Positions 36,786 to 56,259 of a DNA stretch of 64,000 nucleotides are shown here, piece by piece (position 1 is the stretch's first letter; every line of letters begins with the position of its first letter). The position numbers and the translations under genes are program-made. Location of the stretch: the NCBI GenBank assembly GCA_015478945.1, contig JABUQX010088713.1:1-64000 (forward strand), written 5' to 3'. This DNA comes from Trachelipus rathkii (lineage: Eukaryota > Arthropoda > Malacostraca > Isopoda > Trachelipodidae). The notes under the pieces are model-generated. The model had not been told where the DNA came from. It ran no database searches and saw only the letters and a list, made by a program, of their open reading frames with translations.

Positions 36786-36891
36786 ATCTGTGTTGCTGTG
36801 GGCTGAAAAATTCCCTCCTCTATTCTATCGCCCATTCTGAATTTATGTTGTAGCAACTCAACGTATTGAATGTGCGGTATGAGTATAACAC
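36786..36891 (-). CDS. Unassigned exon, minus strand
   Basis: Acceptor 'gagtgtacaatag' and strong donor CAGAT/gtgagc bound a 106-base segment. Only one frame is open: VILIPHIQYVELLQHKFRMG then DRIEEGIFQPTATQ. It is charged and helix-like, clearly different from the flanking T-rich DNA. No family is recognised. On the same strand and upstream of the exons at 35.6-36.3 kb, so it may belong to the same gene. Confidence 0.45.
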
Positions 36892-37166
36892 CTATTGTAC
36901 ACTCAACTAAATATGATATAAAAGACAATGTACAAAATAAAACCAAATATTATTCTTGATTTTGTTTTTTTTTTTAATATATTAAAAAGTAAATGTTTTT
37001 TTTATATCTTTTTTGGAACAAATTTTCATATCGCAACAGCCTCATTTTAATCCATGGTCTAGGTCCTAAGGTGTGTTATTGGGGATTAATCTTTTTGAGG
37101 GTTTTGTCACCCATTCCTGCGTGATCGTGCTGATTGATAGTGCCTCCTCTCTCTGTCTTTCGCTAA

Positions 37167-37502
37167 CTATGCGTGGTATTTCTCTTTGGTGTTGTGTGTC
37201 TTTTCTTCCTCTTCGTTTTCGTGTGCGTTGCATTGTGCTGCGCGTAACTTCTGTCGTTCCTTCTGTGTGCTATCTTGGATGTCTAGCTCTCGGCGGCGCT
37301 GCTCGTGGAGCAATTCTCCATTGTTCGAGAGCTCTTTCTTCGTAAACGTTCCCTCGGAGCTGGTTGGTTGAGCCTGGCGGCTGTCGTGTGGAGTCGAGCT
37401 ACTTGGGTCCCAAAGGGCTGCGTGATTCTTCGAGTTAGACGGGAGAAGGCAGAGATATTCGAGAGGTTTGTAAGAGAATGCAATTAACGTTATAAAGCAG
37501 TA
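37167..37502 (-). CDS. Charged 111-codon open frame without ATG start
   Basis: The minus strand is open from a TGA at 37503 to a TAG at 37167. The C-terminal half is very charged and would form a helix (TKKELSNNGELLHEQRRREL, then DIQDSTQKERQKLRAAQ and EEEEKTHNTKEKYHA). The GC content is normal, unlike the surroundings. Two other frames on the same strand are also partly open and Arg/Pro-rich, which lowers confidence. It could be an exon of a coiled-coil protein, a gag-like fragment of a retroelement, or a chance frame. Confidence 0.3.
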   Translation of the reverse strand, partial: YCFITLIAFSYKPLEYLCLLPSNSKNHAALWDPSSSTPHDSRQAQPTSSEGTFTKKELSNNGELLHEQRRRELDIQDSTQKERQKLRAAQCNAHENEEEEKTHNTKEKYHA

Positions 37503-37876
37503 TCAGTGACTCAAGACTCATTGCCTCTCCATTCAGGAAATCAAGAAGGAAGATGAATTTAAATCCTCGGCTAAAAACAAACTATAGAAATCATAACTAC
37601 TAACCCCTATACAACTATACGCCTCAAACCCTACTTAATTATCGGCCCGCTTGTGCTCTCCACCAGTGAAGAGGATACAACTTGTGGTAACTCTTGGCTT
37701 TAAGGATATATAGGATTACCTCACTTAGTAGGCGATCACAGAATACCACATCTCTCAAGGAATGATCGTAGGGGATAATGCTGTTGTTTAACTATTAGTT
37801 AGGGCTATAGGCTAATCTAATCTCAATCTCATACACAGTGGGAAGACGATAAAAATATAATAATCGTATACCCTAA

Positions 37877-38116
37877 CTAATTCTCCAGATAGATATGCAT
37901 ATCCATTGTCTCTGCACTATGTCCCTCATCCAGTGTGTATGCGTCTACCTGCTCTACCATGTGTTTTAGTCTCCCATGAGGAGAGACTCTCCGCTCGTTG
38001 TTTCGCCTCACTGTAGTTGTGTCCGTCGCGTGCTCAGATCTATTTGTTTGTGCGACCCGCCTTCCTGTTGTGTGTCTTTTTGTGTGGCACATAGACCTCT
38101 TAAAGTCGTCTCTCAA
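37877..38116 (-). CDS. Basic 79-codon open frame
   Basis: The minus strand reads from an ATG at 38116 through an Arg/Thr/His-rich part to MVEQVDAYTLDEGHSAETMD and a stop. It lies in the same less AT-rich block as the 37.2-37.5 kb frame. No domain is recognised. The plus strand of the same DNA is also open (118 codons, Cys/Ser-rich), so this may be chance. Confidence 0.2.
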   Translation of the reverse strand: MRDDFKRSMCHTKRHTTGRRVAQTNRSEHATDTTTVRRNNERRVSPHGRLKHMVEQVDAYTLDEGHSAETMDMHIYLEN

Positions 38117-38119
38117 TTT

Positions 38120-46283
<8,164 letters not shown>

Positions 46284-46374
46284 TGAGTACATACACAAGG
46301 CTTCCGCACAAGACCCGTCCAGTCTAATAGCCTTAGCGCCAGTGAGCGCTGCCGTTGCTAACAGCCCAATCGTA

Positions 46375-46470
46375 CTTCTCTCTCGTCTCTCTCTTCTCTT
46401 TGTTCATCCTCATCTACCCTCTCTCTATCTCTGCTCTTCTCCTCCTTCTCTCTTCTCTTGATAAACTCTC
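46375..46470. repeat. CT-rich microsatellite
   Basis: Pyrimidine-rich plus strand with (CT)n runs in the presumed alpha-tubulin intron. Confidence 0.75.
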
Positions 46471-46801
46471 TTCGTCCATAGTCAAAGAAGTTTACAACAA
46501 ACAGTAGATGAGATCTGATTTTAAATATTATATGAATCGTTCCTGTGTTCGTAATACTGCATTATATCACCCATCATGAATAATAGGCCTTTGCTGGTCG
46601 ATGGCGAATGTATCCGGTAGTCAGGGAGGATTACCCTCCTTGTTTTCTCGTGCCGTATGTACGCTACTGCTTAGTAAATACCATGCAAAAACCAGTCTCG
46701 CTCCCAGAGGAGCTAACTCAATCTGTTACTTGTAACTGTGGAGATATCTCATATCAAATGTAATTGTCTGCTTATATGTGTGGCAATCATAAATGTACTA
46801 C

Positions 46802-46929
46802 CCAGTTTGATGTATCCTTTTCCTGCCTGTGTATGCATCAATACACAAATCAGAAACCTCTTCATCTACAGCTGATAATTCATTTGTACTATAAAATATG
46901 CTTCCATAACATAAGCCTTTCATAAATTC
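46802..46929 (-). CDS. Unassigned exon, minus strand
   Basis: Acceptor 'gaaattcacctaacag' and donor CTGG/gtagta bound 128 bases with one clean frame: EFMKGLCYGSIFYSTNELSA, VDEEVSDLCIDAYTGRKRIH, QT. The protein is balanced in charge, with an acidic helix-like centre, and differs sharply from the flanking AT-rich DNA. No family is recognised. On the opposite strand from the alpha-tubulin exon 0.6 kb away, so the two genes overlap in extent or are neighbours. Confidence 0.55.
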
Positions 46930-47209
46930 CTGTTAGGTGAATTTCTTTCACTAGCAGTAATTATGATAATTACATATATGTGGCGTAAATAGTTTAAGTT
47001 ATAAACTAAAAGGCCAATAATGCTGCTTATGGAAAAAAATAGATCTCTTTTTCTCTGTCGAAAACATTTTCGTGAATGCTTTATTTATCAAGATGAATAA
47101 AGAAGAAGACTTTTAAAGCATTATATTTAAACTTTAAAACTTAGTTACATTTTGCTTGCTTTTCTTCGCAAATTTTGAGCTTAATATATTGTTTATAGAC
47201 ATGATTAAT

Positions 47210-47700
47210 TATAGGTATGTAGTTTTATGATGTAGTATAATGCATGTAGTGACTTATGTAATCCCATGTATTTTAGCTATTTAGTAGCATTCTAGTCATA
47301 GATTATGGTATATTATATGTTGTAGTGCATATAATATAATAAACGTTTTGTTGTATATGTAGTCATATAATATAATATAGAATATTTGTATGATAGAAAA
47401 TATAGTGTAGACTAGTATATGTGATTAATAACATATTTATGGATATGGTTATTCATAGCTATTGTAGTGTATGAAGTTATATGAAGTTGCATAATATATG
47501 TAGAACAGTAGAAGGATATGTAGTTTCATGATCTTACGTAGTTTAGTTATTTAGTCAAATGAAGATGTGCTTGTAGTCATATGGTCATGAGTTGTGTTCA
47601 TATAAAATAGTAATAGTATACGTAGTAGTTGGTATATTTAGTTATATGGTTATATGTAGTACAGTCATGTAATCATATGAAGTATCATACTATGTGATAT
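47210..47700. repeat. Degenerate ATGTAGT-type minisatellite
   Basis: Variants of 'atgtagtcatatg' recur irregularly ('tgtatatgtagtcatataat', 'gatatgtagtttcatgatct', 'gtagtcatatggtcatgag'). Plus strand almost free of C. Unit boundaries are too blurred to define. Confidence 0.5.
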
Positions 47701-48570
47701 TTTATAGAGGAGTTTTTATCTTATGAAAGAATTGAGTACTTGTACTTGCAGTTTTTAAAATCAGTGTACTTAGTATATACTTAGTATTAATCTTAGTACT
47801 ATGATGAAATTTATATAATTAGTACTTATGTATATATAATAATTAGTGGACACTATGAGATCCTAAATAAAAATACAGTGTGCACTCCATTATTTATAAT
47901 TATTTTTTCATCTAATTTTATTTTGAAAAAAACAAAAAAAACAATTAACAGTTATTGATTATTATTTATTTCTATAGGAATAATTGATTTGACCTTATTC
48001 TAAATAAATTATTATTTATGAATATAAAGTATGTCTAATTTTCTTATTTCTTTACTTTTTTATATTTATAATTTTTTTTAATTATATACTATATATAAAA
48101 AAAACATATCATACAATTATATTATTTATATAATTATATTTCATATACTATTTCTTCTTTCTCTATATACTTATACTATAATTATATAATATTATATATA
48201 TATACTTATTATACTATTACTCTTTATATATATAACTAACTTTAGTATATATAATTAATATCGCCATCATTCCAGTGATCATTCATCAATCACACCACCT
48301 TTTTTATTTCCGTCAATGACATGGGGGTAAGTTACTACATAGTCAACACTCGGTAAACAGAAAGTATAGAATAGATTTATTGACACAAGTCCGAAATATT
48401 AGATAAGCTCGACAGCCATTAATTCTTCCTCTATTAAAATCCTATTAAGTGAGAACTATCGGACCAGCATAGCAGAATATATCAACACCTCTAGAGCTAT
48501 CACGATGGACCATATTATAATATTATAGCGAGACGGACCCTCCACTATGAATCTATCATCGTGCATAATG
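47700..48570. other. AT-rich spacer
   Basis: Contains 'gagtacttgtacttgcag' at about 47735, related to the AAGTAC cluster at 56.3 kb. (TA)n at 48060-48260. No gene. Confidence 0.5.
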
Positions 48571-48574
48571 TGGG

Positions 48575-48850
48575 GTTCATCCCTTGGCCAGGTGGGCCAC
48601 AATATATACCCCCTCACAAAACCAACCATTCACTTCCTATTAATAATGGAGCTACCTATCTTCTACATTTCACTACTGCACCATGCCAATACTATCCTAC
48701 ATATTCAACTCCATACCATAGAATAAATTCTTTTGCTATGAGATACTATCAATACCTACTTGTTTCATTCGAGTTTTCTCTACATCATCTGTCAGATTTA
48801 TCCACAAATAATTCATATCTCCTCACTATAATCATTCCGCATTAATCCAT
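48575..48850 (+). repeat. Dispersed repeat family E, plus copy
   Basis: The first 70 bases ('ccaggtgggccacaatat', 'accccctcacaaaacc', 'ccattcacttcctatta') match the reverse of 58215-58290 in order. The match fades afterwards. The 94-codon frame over it is not supported as a gene. Confidence 0.5.
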
Positions 48851-49126
48851 GCCGAACTATTATCATGAATCCTTTTCACATGACTACATATACCTATCTC
48901 ACGTGACTTTCATTTGTAGATTCTCATATCTTAATTTAGCACTTTCTTTTTTTATCACAACCATAAATATTTTTATGACAACTCTGGTATACGATTTTCT
49001 ATTTCTTACTCATTTTAATTAATCAAATTTTTCTCATACCTAACTAGCTCCAATAATGATTATCCATTATTATTTGAAACACAATTGTATACTTTTATGA
49101 TCTATATAACCTCTTTAATATTTCAG

Positions 49127-49162
49127 ATTCAGCATAGTCACTTCACTTATGCATTAACACAG
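49127..49162 (+). CDS. Candidate 12-codon microexon, plus strand
   Basis: Acceptor 'aacctctttaatatttcag' is very good and donor ACACAG/gtaaca is good. The 36 bases between them read IQHSHFTYALTQ in phase 0. Exon size and sites are typical of a small internal exon. No partner exons were found within several kb, so a chance pair of sites remains possible. Confidence 0.3.
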
Positions 49163-49589
49163 GTAACAACATATCTTCATGCAGAAAGGACCCAGCGCAC
49201 GTCAAGACTTAGTCCCTTTTACATCGCACTCAAATGGATTTAATTGCACACATGACCACCTTCCTGCAAATTCATTAATTACTTCCACTACTAAACATAT
49301 CTCGGTTCTATCATCCCGTTTACCTTTTTCGTCCAACATACACATATCCTATAATATTTAACTGTCACTTTATGTTTTCAAGCTGCTTTACAATCTAGTC
49401 ATTAATACTTATCACATACCTTGAGGTACTGTCCTTACACTCACTATGTTTATTATTATTATTATATATAACCTTAATAAATCTTAACTCTTATCTATTT
49501 ACGTTTTACTTATTCAATAACCCTCCTTTTACACCCTGACCAAATTAACTCTCTACCTATAATTACCTCCTCCCTGCTATTCAGATTCA

Positions 49590-49612
49590 CCGCACAAAAC
49601 CATATTTTATAT

Positions 49613-49658
<46 letters not shown>

Positions 49659-49785
49659 ATATATATATTTATAATAATATATATAATATTATATAATTAT
49701 ATTATTTAATATATTTCATTATTATATATATATATATGATATATTTATATATATATATAATATATTATATTATATATGTAATGAA
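49590..49785. repeat. (TA)n tract
   Basis: Almost pure (TA)n over about 190 bases. Confidence 0.85.
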
Positions 49786-49789
49786 AAGC

Positions 49790-52440
49790 GAGATGATATT
49801 TGATTGGATTTGGATAGTTGTATATAACAAAGCCTGTTTTGGGGGTATACTCCATCAATATTAGTTAGTGCCTTATTAGTATATATATACATATATATTA
49901 CTTATATATAGTAAGGGTAAAAGAGATAAGGTAACTGTTTAGATTATTTTAGGATTATTATAGTATATATTGAGTTATTTGTAGTTAAGTAATAATATGC
50001 TGGTTTTTTGGTCGAAAGAGTGCGATCGAATGAACTAAAAAATAATTGGGGAAAAATTCAAGGTAGCGCTTATTAGAAAGTGGTAGTAGGATATGTGTGG
50101 ATCAAACTTAAGTAACATTGAAAATCTTATTATTTTAGTAACGGAAAATAAGCAATAATAGAATAAATTGTATTTATAGGTTTTATGGAATTTGCAACAG
50201 TCGTATAATTGGATTAATAGGGAAGCTCTATGGCAGGTGTTTATAGTGATTATATATTTTGGTAGTTTGTGATTAGTGATTATTAAGTTTTTATACCTTT
50301 CTTGATAATGGATAATCTAATTAACTAATATTATGTATACTGAATATGTGTAAGTAAGCGTCTGTGTAAGATAATATAATATAGTAACTGATATTAGTTG
50401 TGAATTATAGTTTTATATATTAATATTTTATATTAGCTTGGAATGAGTACAGGGAGTAGTGTAATATGTTCTCCATTGGCGATTCACAATTCTGTAATTG
50501 GATTTTATAGGTTATGTATAAAAATTATGAGGTATAGTGTAATGTGTACATTAGGAAGGGATAGTGTTAGATTGACTATTCTTTTGAAGTTGGAGGCTAG
50601 TATAAAAGAGGAGTAGTGGAGGCGTTTCCATAGACAGTTCTGACATGTTGGAAGTGCCGGAGATGCTTTAGGATTTGGTTGTCTCGTGTGCAGTGCGGTC
50701 GATCGTGAAAGAAGTTTTGCAGAGCGTTATCTTGCGCTAGATTTGTAGTACTGTAGGGGAGGAGATGTGTATTAATAGATGAGAGTGGGTTGTTGTTTTT
50801 GAATTGTTAATTCACGTTAGTATTAATATGTAGTTTTATAATGTATAGTTATGGTTTGTAGTTAGAGAGTGAGTGTTACATTAGACCTCAGATGTCTCGA
50901 ATTGTATTCATCTAGATTTATTATGTAGTGAGGCAGATATATATCATATTTAATTGTTTTATATGTTTTATTTTTAATAAATTAATTAAAAAATTCTAAT
51001 ATATTAATTATTATATTTATTTAATTATTGATATATATGTTGAAAATAGACTTAAGAGGAAAAGTCGTAGTAGGCTGTTTAGTAAATGCCTTTGTCACTC
51101 TACACCAATGAAAGCCTGCTTGAACATGTTCCAAGCAAGGTGGCTGGTGCATATTTAAATTCGTTGGTTGGATGTATAAAAGTAGATAACTTTAGTTTAT
51201 GAGTTATTGTAGCTATAGGGTCTTACATGAGGTGATATTGTTACCTTATGTTATTACTAGTATATCTATGATTGATTTATATATATTAGTATATATTATT
51301 TATAATATGTTACTATATATATTAATAATATATATATACTTATATATATTATTTATTTACTAGATATAGGTAGCAGATCTAGTATTAATTAGACTAGTAT
51401 CTACTTCAGAGGTCCTGGAGAGCTTGGATTTACTATACTATCTTGTAGTTACTAGTAATGATTTATTATTATGTAGTTGGACAGGGTGGTATCAATATTT
51501 TTAAGATAGAAGGTATAGGTTATATGATGTGAGACTTTATTAAAATAAGGCTTATGATGGCCGGAAGTTGAACCTTAAAATAAAGCCACGGATAATCTTC
51601 ACCACAGCATCACTATTATTCAAGTTTTCTACTCAGGTCGTAAGAATGTTGAACTGTTCATTAGAGTACAAAAATATAATCAATCTCTCGCCTTAGTTTT
51701 GCACGGAGCGCATTGGAGAGTAAGAAAGAAAAACCTAAATTGTTATCATGGTGGCGCCCTTTGATTATAATGTTTGGAGGGGCCACGTGGAGAAGGGTGC
51801 AGGGGCGGCGGTTATTGTCTTTTATAATTTTTTGAAGTTTTCTTATAGGTTAGATCTGTATAATTGGAAGACTTTTTGTTTCCTAAAACGTTTTTTTATT
51901 ACATTCTTGAAAGAAACCCATGCACTAAAAGGAGGAAGTAGGAAAGGCTCGTAGATTTGGTGAAGAATATTAAGCGATAAATGGAGAGAATAAAGGAAAG
52001 TACGTTGAGATCCTCGCAGTAGTTTCGTATTACATTTATGTGAATAAAGATAGGTATTATTTGAGGTTGTCGGTTAGGAATTATTATTGGTTATCTGAGT
52101 ATTAAATTCTTATAATCAGGTATGGATGTCGTATTAGTTAGGTGAGTAGGGTTCGGGAATCACAGAGAACGTGACCGGGAACTGTGTGACGAGACTCAGA
52201 CAGATAGTGGGAGGATTTGAGGATCAGGAGATAGGACATGAATTGCGTGGAGGAGAAGATGACAGGTTGTGATGTGTGTAAGGCTCGCTGCGCTCAGAGA
52301 CGGTTGTCGCATGAGGAGAGGTCGGCAGGATTTATGCGCACGTGGAAATGCGGCTGGTGGTAGTAAGAGGTCGACTCGGCTGTAGACCCACTCGTAGCAC
52401 ACGAGATGGCTCACGGACAACCTGCTCCAGGCATATTGAT
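49790..52440. other. G-over-C skewed AT-rich DNA, no gene assigned
   Basis: The plus strand is markedly poor in C up to about 51.0 kb. At 50607 'gtataaaagagg' looks like a TATA box, and 50.58-50.76 kb has near-normal GC, but no first exon could be built. 51.54-51.95 and 52.1-52.43 kb are also less AT-rich, and I could not assign them. Confidence 0.4.
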
Positions 52441-52687
52441 CAGAGATAATGTTAATAGTTGAGGGTCACATTACTGCGGTCCTGTTGAAGCTCTATATGG
52501 GTGTAATTTTTCCATGTACTGCGACGAAGTTTCTATTACTTACCTAATTATTGGTATATTAATATGAGGGTTGCGGTATAATGTTATGCTATATTAGGGC
52601 TTATTATCTATTTCTTCTTGCTTTACCTATTACTTTACTTATATACTATTTTTTTCTGTTTCTACATGATGACTTATGTTATGACAC

Positions 52688-52704
52688 CTTAACACTTGAC
52701 AGTC
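52688..52704 (-). CDS. Candidate 17-base microexon, minus gene Y
   Basis: Acceptor 'atttcttctactcctttcag' is excellent. The exon is 17 bases, followed by AAG/gtgtca. Joined to the exon at 53011-53051 it gives GLSSVK in frame. An in-frame stop lies just past the donor, so splicing would be required here. Very short, so the support is the acceptor quality and the fitting phase. Confidence 0.35.
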
Positions 52705-53010
52705 CTGAAAGGAGTAGAAGAAATATGGTAGATGATTGATTTAGTGATAAGAGATGATGATGATGATGATATAAATATATATATATATATATATTGGATA
52801 GAGAGAGAGAGAGAGGAGATAGTAGTGATAGGATATGAAAGAGGGATAGAGGAATAGAGAGAGGGTAAGAGAGAGATAGAGAGTTGTATGTAATATATAT
52901 ATATATAAGTAGTTAATTTAACTTTATTATTGGATCAATTTATTTAGATCTTATTGTGCTACATTTTTTATTTCATTCAATTTTTACTTATACTTTTTAT
53001 TAGACCTTAC

Positions 53011-53051
53011 CTGCCTCATTATCAGAAAGTTTATCCCTTAGACAAAATACT
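53011..53051 (-). CDS. Candidate small exon, minus gene Y
   Basis: Acceptor 'atattatattatctag' and strong donor GCAG/gtaagg bound 41 bases reading VFCLRDKLSDNEA, with one base at each end shared with neighbours. The first base completes an Arg codon begun by the 54488-54507 exon. The last base begins the Gly codon finished at 52704. Both joins keep the frame. Confidence 0.4.
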
Positions 53052-53159
53052 CTAGATAATATAATATTTTTAACTAGGAACACCAAAAATATGATATGAA
53101 AATATCGACTTTGTATAATAATTAAATAGCTTCATAATATTATATATATAATAATATTA

Positions 53160-53190
53160 ATAATATTAATATATAATATATAATATTAAT

Positions 53191-53221
<31 letters not shown>

Positions 53222-53520
53222 ATATATATATATATATATATGATAAATTATTAATATTTAATTATTTATATATTATATATGATATATAATATATTAATAG
53301 TATTATATATATCTATATATATAGGGTAGAGTAAGATAGAGAGAAGTATAGTAAGAAGAGAGAGAAGAAGAGATAGATGTAGATGAATGTAAGTATATGG
53401 AGGAGAGAGAGAGAGAAAGAGAGGAGTGAGAGAGATGAGAGAGAGATGAAGTAATAGAGAGTAGAGAGTAGAGAGTGAGAGAGAGAGTATGAAATAATAC
53501 AATTTATAGAAAGTATATAT
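53160..53520. repeat. (TA)n followed by (GA)n tract
   Basis: (TA)n at 53180-53320, then a G/A-only stretch at 53330-53490 with (GAGA)n. The 78-codon minus frame here is translated repeat. A second GA-rich stretch lies at 52800-52885. Confidence 0.8.
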
Positions 53521-53529
53521 ATTATTTAA

Positions 53530-54485
53530 CTATTATATTTGATTCATATAAAACCATTTATTAGAAATTATCCTTAATGTGACTATATTAATATATATAT
53601 ACTTTAAGTATTGCAAATTCTTTCAGCATTTTTATATTTATAATTAATATATATTTAATATCCTATACTATATTATACTATATTTATTATATATTGATAC
53701 TATCTTGCTTCAGAAAGTTTTAATTTTTAATAGATACAATCATATATATATCGAACAAAACTTTATTATATATAACTGTAAACCATATAAATAATGTATA
53801 TTTAAACGGAGAAAAGTTGGATGAATTATGAGGAATATATATATATTCATTGTATTTCGTTATAGAAGATAGTATTATACTAATAGAGTAAATTACCTGT
53901 TATATATAAATATACTGATATATTAATTATATTATAATATAGTAATATAATGACGGTAAGATTAAAATAATTTATATGATTTTAGATTATTATTTTTATT
54001 ATCTATATATTATATTATATATATTATATAATTTCGAGAGATATATATATATATAAATATATATTATTATCAATGTTTATTATTTATTAATACTAATATA
54101 ATATCAGGTATTAAATTTCCCTCAAATCTTAGATTATTTTAATCTTAGATTATTTTATTTATCATGTTTAGTGTTAGTCTAGAGATAAATCATTAGTTAT
54201 TTATATTGAGAGTTACTATGTATATATATTCCCAGGTTGCTATTATATATATATAGGTTATATATATACTATATATATATAATATATAGTATTATATATT
54301 AATATATAAGATATTATATATATTATAATATATATATAAATATTAATTATAATATTATAATTATTATTATATTATTATATATATATTATATATATATATA
54401 TATATATTCATATATATTATATATATATTATATATTAATATTATATATATATATATAATATTATTAAATATCAAGGCGTATACTT
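53530..54485. other. AT-rich intron-like spacer with (TA)n
   Basis: (TA)n is densest at 54240-54475. If the gene Y exons on either side are real, this is an intron. Confidence 0.5.
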
Positions 54486-54487
54486 AC

Positions 54488-54507
54488 CTGCCAACATCGT
54501 AGTCTAA
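54488..54507 (-). CDS. Candidate 20-base microexon, minus gene Y
   Basis: A near-consensus donor GGCAG/gtaagtat follows LDYDVG plus two bases of an Arg codon. Acceptor 'ttataacttaatataatag' is weak in pyrimidines. The two leftover bases pair with the single leading base of the 53011-53051 exon to give LDYDVGRVFCLRDKLSDNEA across the junction. Confidence 0.35.
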
Positions 54508-54736
54508 CTATTATATTAAGTTATAAGCTTCTGCTAGTATATTATACATTTAGTAACGATATCTATTATATTTTGCTATTTATATCTATATGTTAAACGT
54601 ATATATGATATATATTCTCTTATATTTTATATTTGCTAAAGAAATATGAATATTGATGAAATTATCTCATTATAATATATATATATAATAGATTATGCAA
54701 ATTATTAATACAGAATAGGTGATAAATACGTATTAT

Positions 54737-54975
54737 TTATAATAGATTGGACGCATGAAATGAAAGTCGTTCTCTATCCAGCAAATCGCGCACAATACTT
54801 ATAATACTAGAGCTTGAATGAAGTTTTTTACTTTTATTAGTAAACCGACAAATTCTTAAGCATAAATTCGGTGAGCATGCAAGATAGTATTGCTTACATT
54901 TATGATACTGTGCAACCATTAATAATTGAGTAAATATGACATTTGGAGCAGTATCATAATAACTGAGATTCAGAT
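54737..54975 (-). CDS. Unassigned exon, minus gene Y
   Basis: After acceptor 'ttccttattctcgtatgaaag' the minus strand is open to a TAA at 54737. It contains LNLSYYDTAPNVIFTQLLMV, AQYHKCKQYYLACSPNLCLR, ICRFTNKSKKLHSSSS and a basic/acidic end. It is clearly richer in mixed codons than its surroundings. A strong donor inside it (AAAT/gtaagc, after AQYHK) gives an alternative shorter exon. The phase fits the 55835-55880 exon (a Gly/Asp junction). The Cys/His pattern (CKQYYLAC, CLRIC) is not a known finger spacing. Family not recognised. Confidence 0.45.
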
Positions 54976-55019
54976 CTTTCATACGAGAATAAGGAATAAA
55001 AATATTTTGTAATTTCACA

Positions 55020-55830
55020 AATATAAATAAAACCGATATTCTGTCTATCGGTTGTGTGAATGTTTTTTATTATTCCTTTTTTAACAAGCTTTCACCAAGT
55101 TAACCAATGTTAATCACTCCTTCTAGCGTTGCTAACCGATAAGATTCATATATATATATTATATATGTATTTATAATGGTACCCCTAAAATTGCCAACAT
55201 TAATAATTATAATATATTTTTATAATTAGTTATTATTATTATATATAATATTATATATATATGAATTACTTAATATATACTTTAGTATATTAGTAATAAA
55301 TGGGATATATATTATAATTTATTGGTTTTTGATCAGCTATTATAGAATAGTTTTAAGTAGAAACATTTATTGTTTAATTATGAATATATATATATTTTAA
55401 TATAATATATATGTATATAATTATAATTTATTATATATTATTATATTATATAATATATATTATATATAGTTATTATTAATTATTTATTTAATATATATAT
55501 ATTTATAATATATTATTAATTAATATATATTAATTATTTATATTATTATTTATAAAATATATATTAATATATATTATTAATATTAAATTAATATTTATAG
55601 ATGTAGATAGAGTAAAGGTAAGAGAGGAAGAGAGTGAGACGTACAGAGTAGTAGAGTTATAGAGGAGATGAAGAGAGGAGATAATAAGTATAAAGTAGAG
55701 AGTAAGAGAGTATATATACACGAGTAGTAAGTTACTTAGTATATATTGTCAACTTAGTATATATATACATAATATATATTGATATATATTGTATCTCAAT
55801 GAATGATGTCACTAGAGTATAGTAGACGAT
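55020..55830. other. AT-rich intron-like spacer
   Basis: (TA)n with a G/A-rich patch at 55600-55710. No exon seen apart from those listed. Confidence 0.5.
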
Positions 55831-55834
55831 TTAC

Positions 55835-55880
55835 CTCCACTGTTAGGTGCTAATGCAAGCACGACTATCGAAATGAGACA
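55835..55880 (-). CDS. Candidate small exon, minus gene Y
   Basis: Acceptor 'gatcttatttaatag' and donor GGAG/gtaaat bound 46 bases reading CLISIVVLALAPNSG plus one base. In-frame stops lie immediately upstream of the acceptor. The leftover G pairs with AT of the 54975 exon start to encode Asp. The strongly hydrophobic reading could be part of a signal or membrane segment. This is the most 5' member seen of a possible five-exon chain. Confidence 0.35.
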
Positions 55881-56039
55881 CTATTAAATAAGATCGTGCT
55901 GGCTTTATGGCTCATCTGCCTTATCTTCCAATCCATTTTATTGTAAACATATTTGTGTATCCGTTTACAACACCAATTTAATAATTTATCATTTATTTTG
56001 AAAGGATTTTCTAATTGTGTAAATTTCATCTATATTCAG

Positions 56040-56205
56040 TGTGAATAATATATATTAATAATTTATTATATATTTATATATTTATATATATATATATAAT
56101 ATATATATAATTATATTATATATTATATATATATATTATATATATACTATAATGATTACTATATATATATATATATTATTATATTTTCACATATAGTATA
56201 TTTAC
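56040..56205. repeat. (TA)n tract
   Basis: Imperfect (TA)n, no gene. Confidence 0.8.
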
Positions 56206-56259
56206 TCAGTTAGAGAGACATTATATTATCATTATATAAATAATCTCTACGGTGTTGGG

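Noticed and set aside
50600..50780. Core promoter with TATA box 'gtataaaagagg'
   Set aside because: In TA-rich DNA such words arise by chance and no first exon follows.
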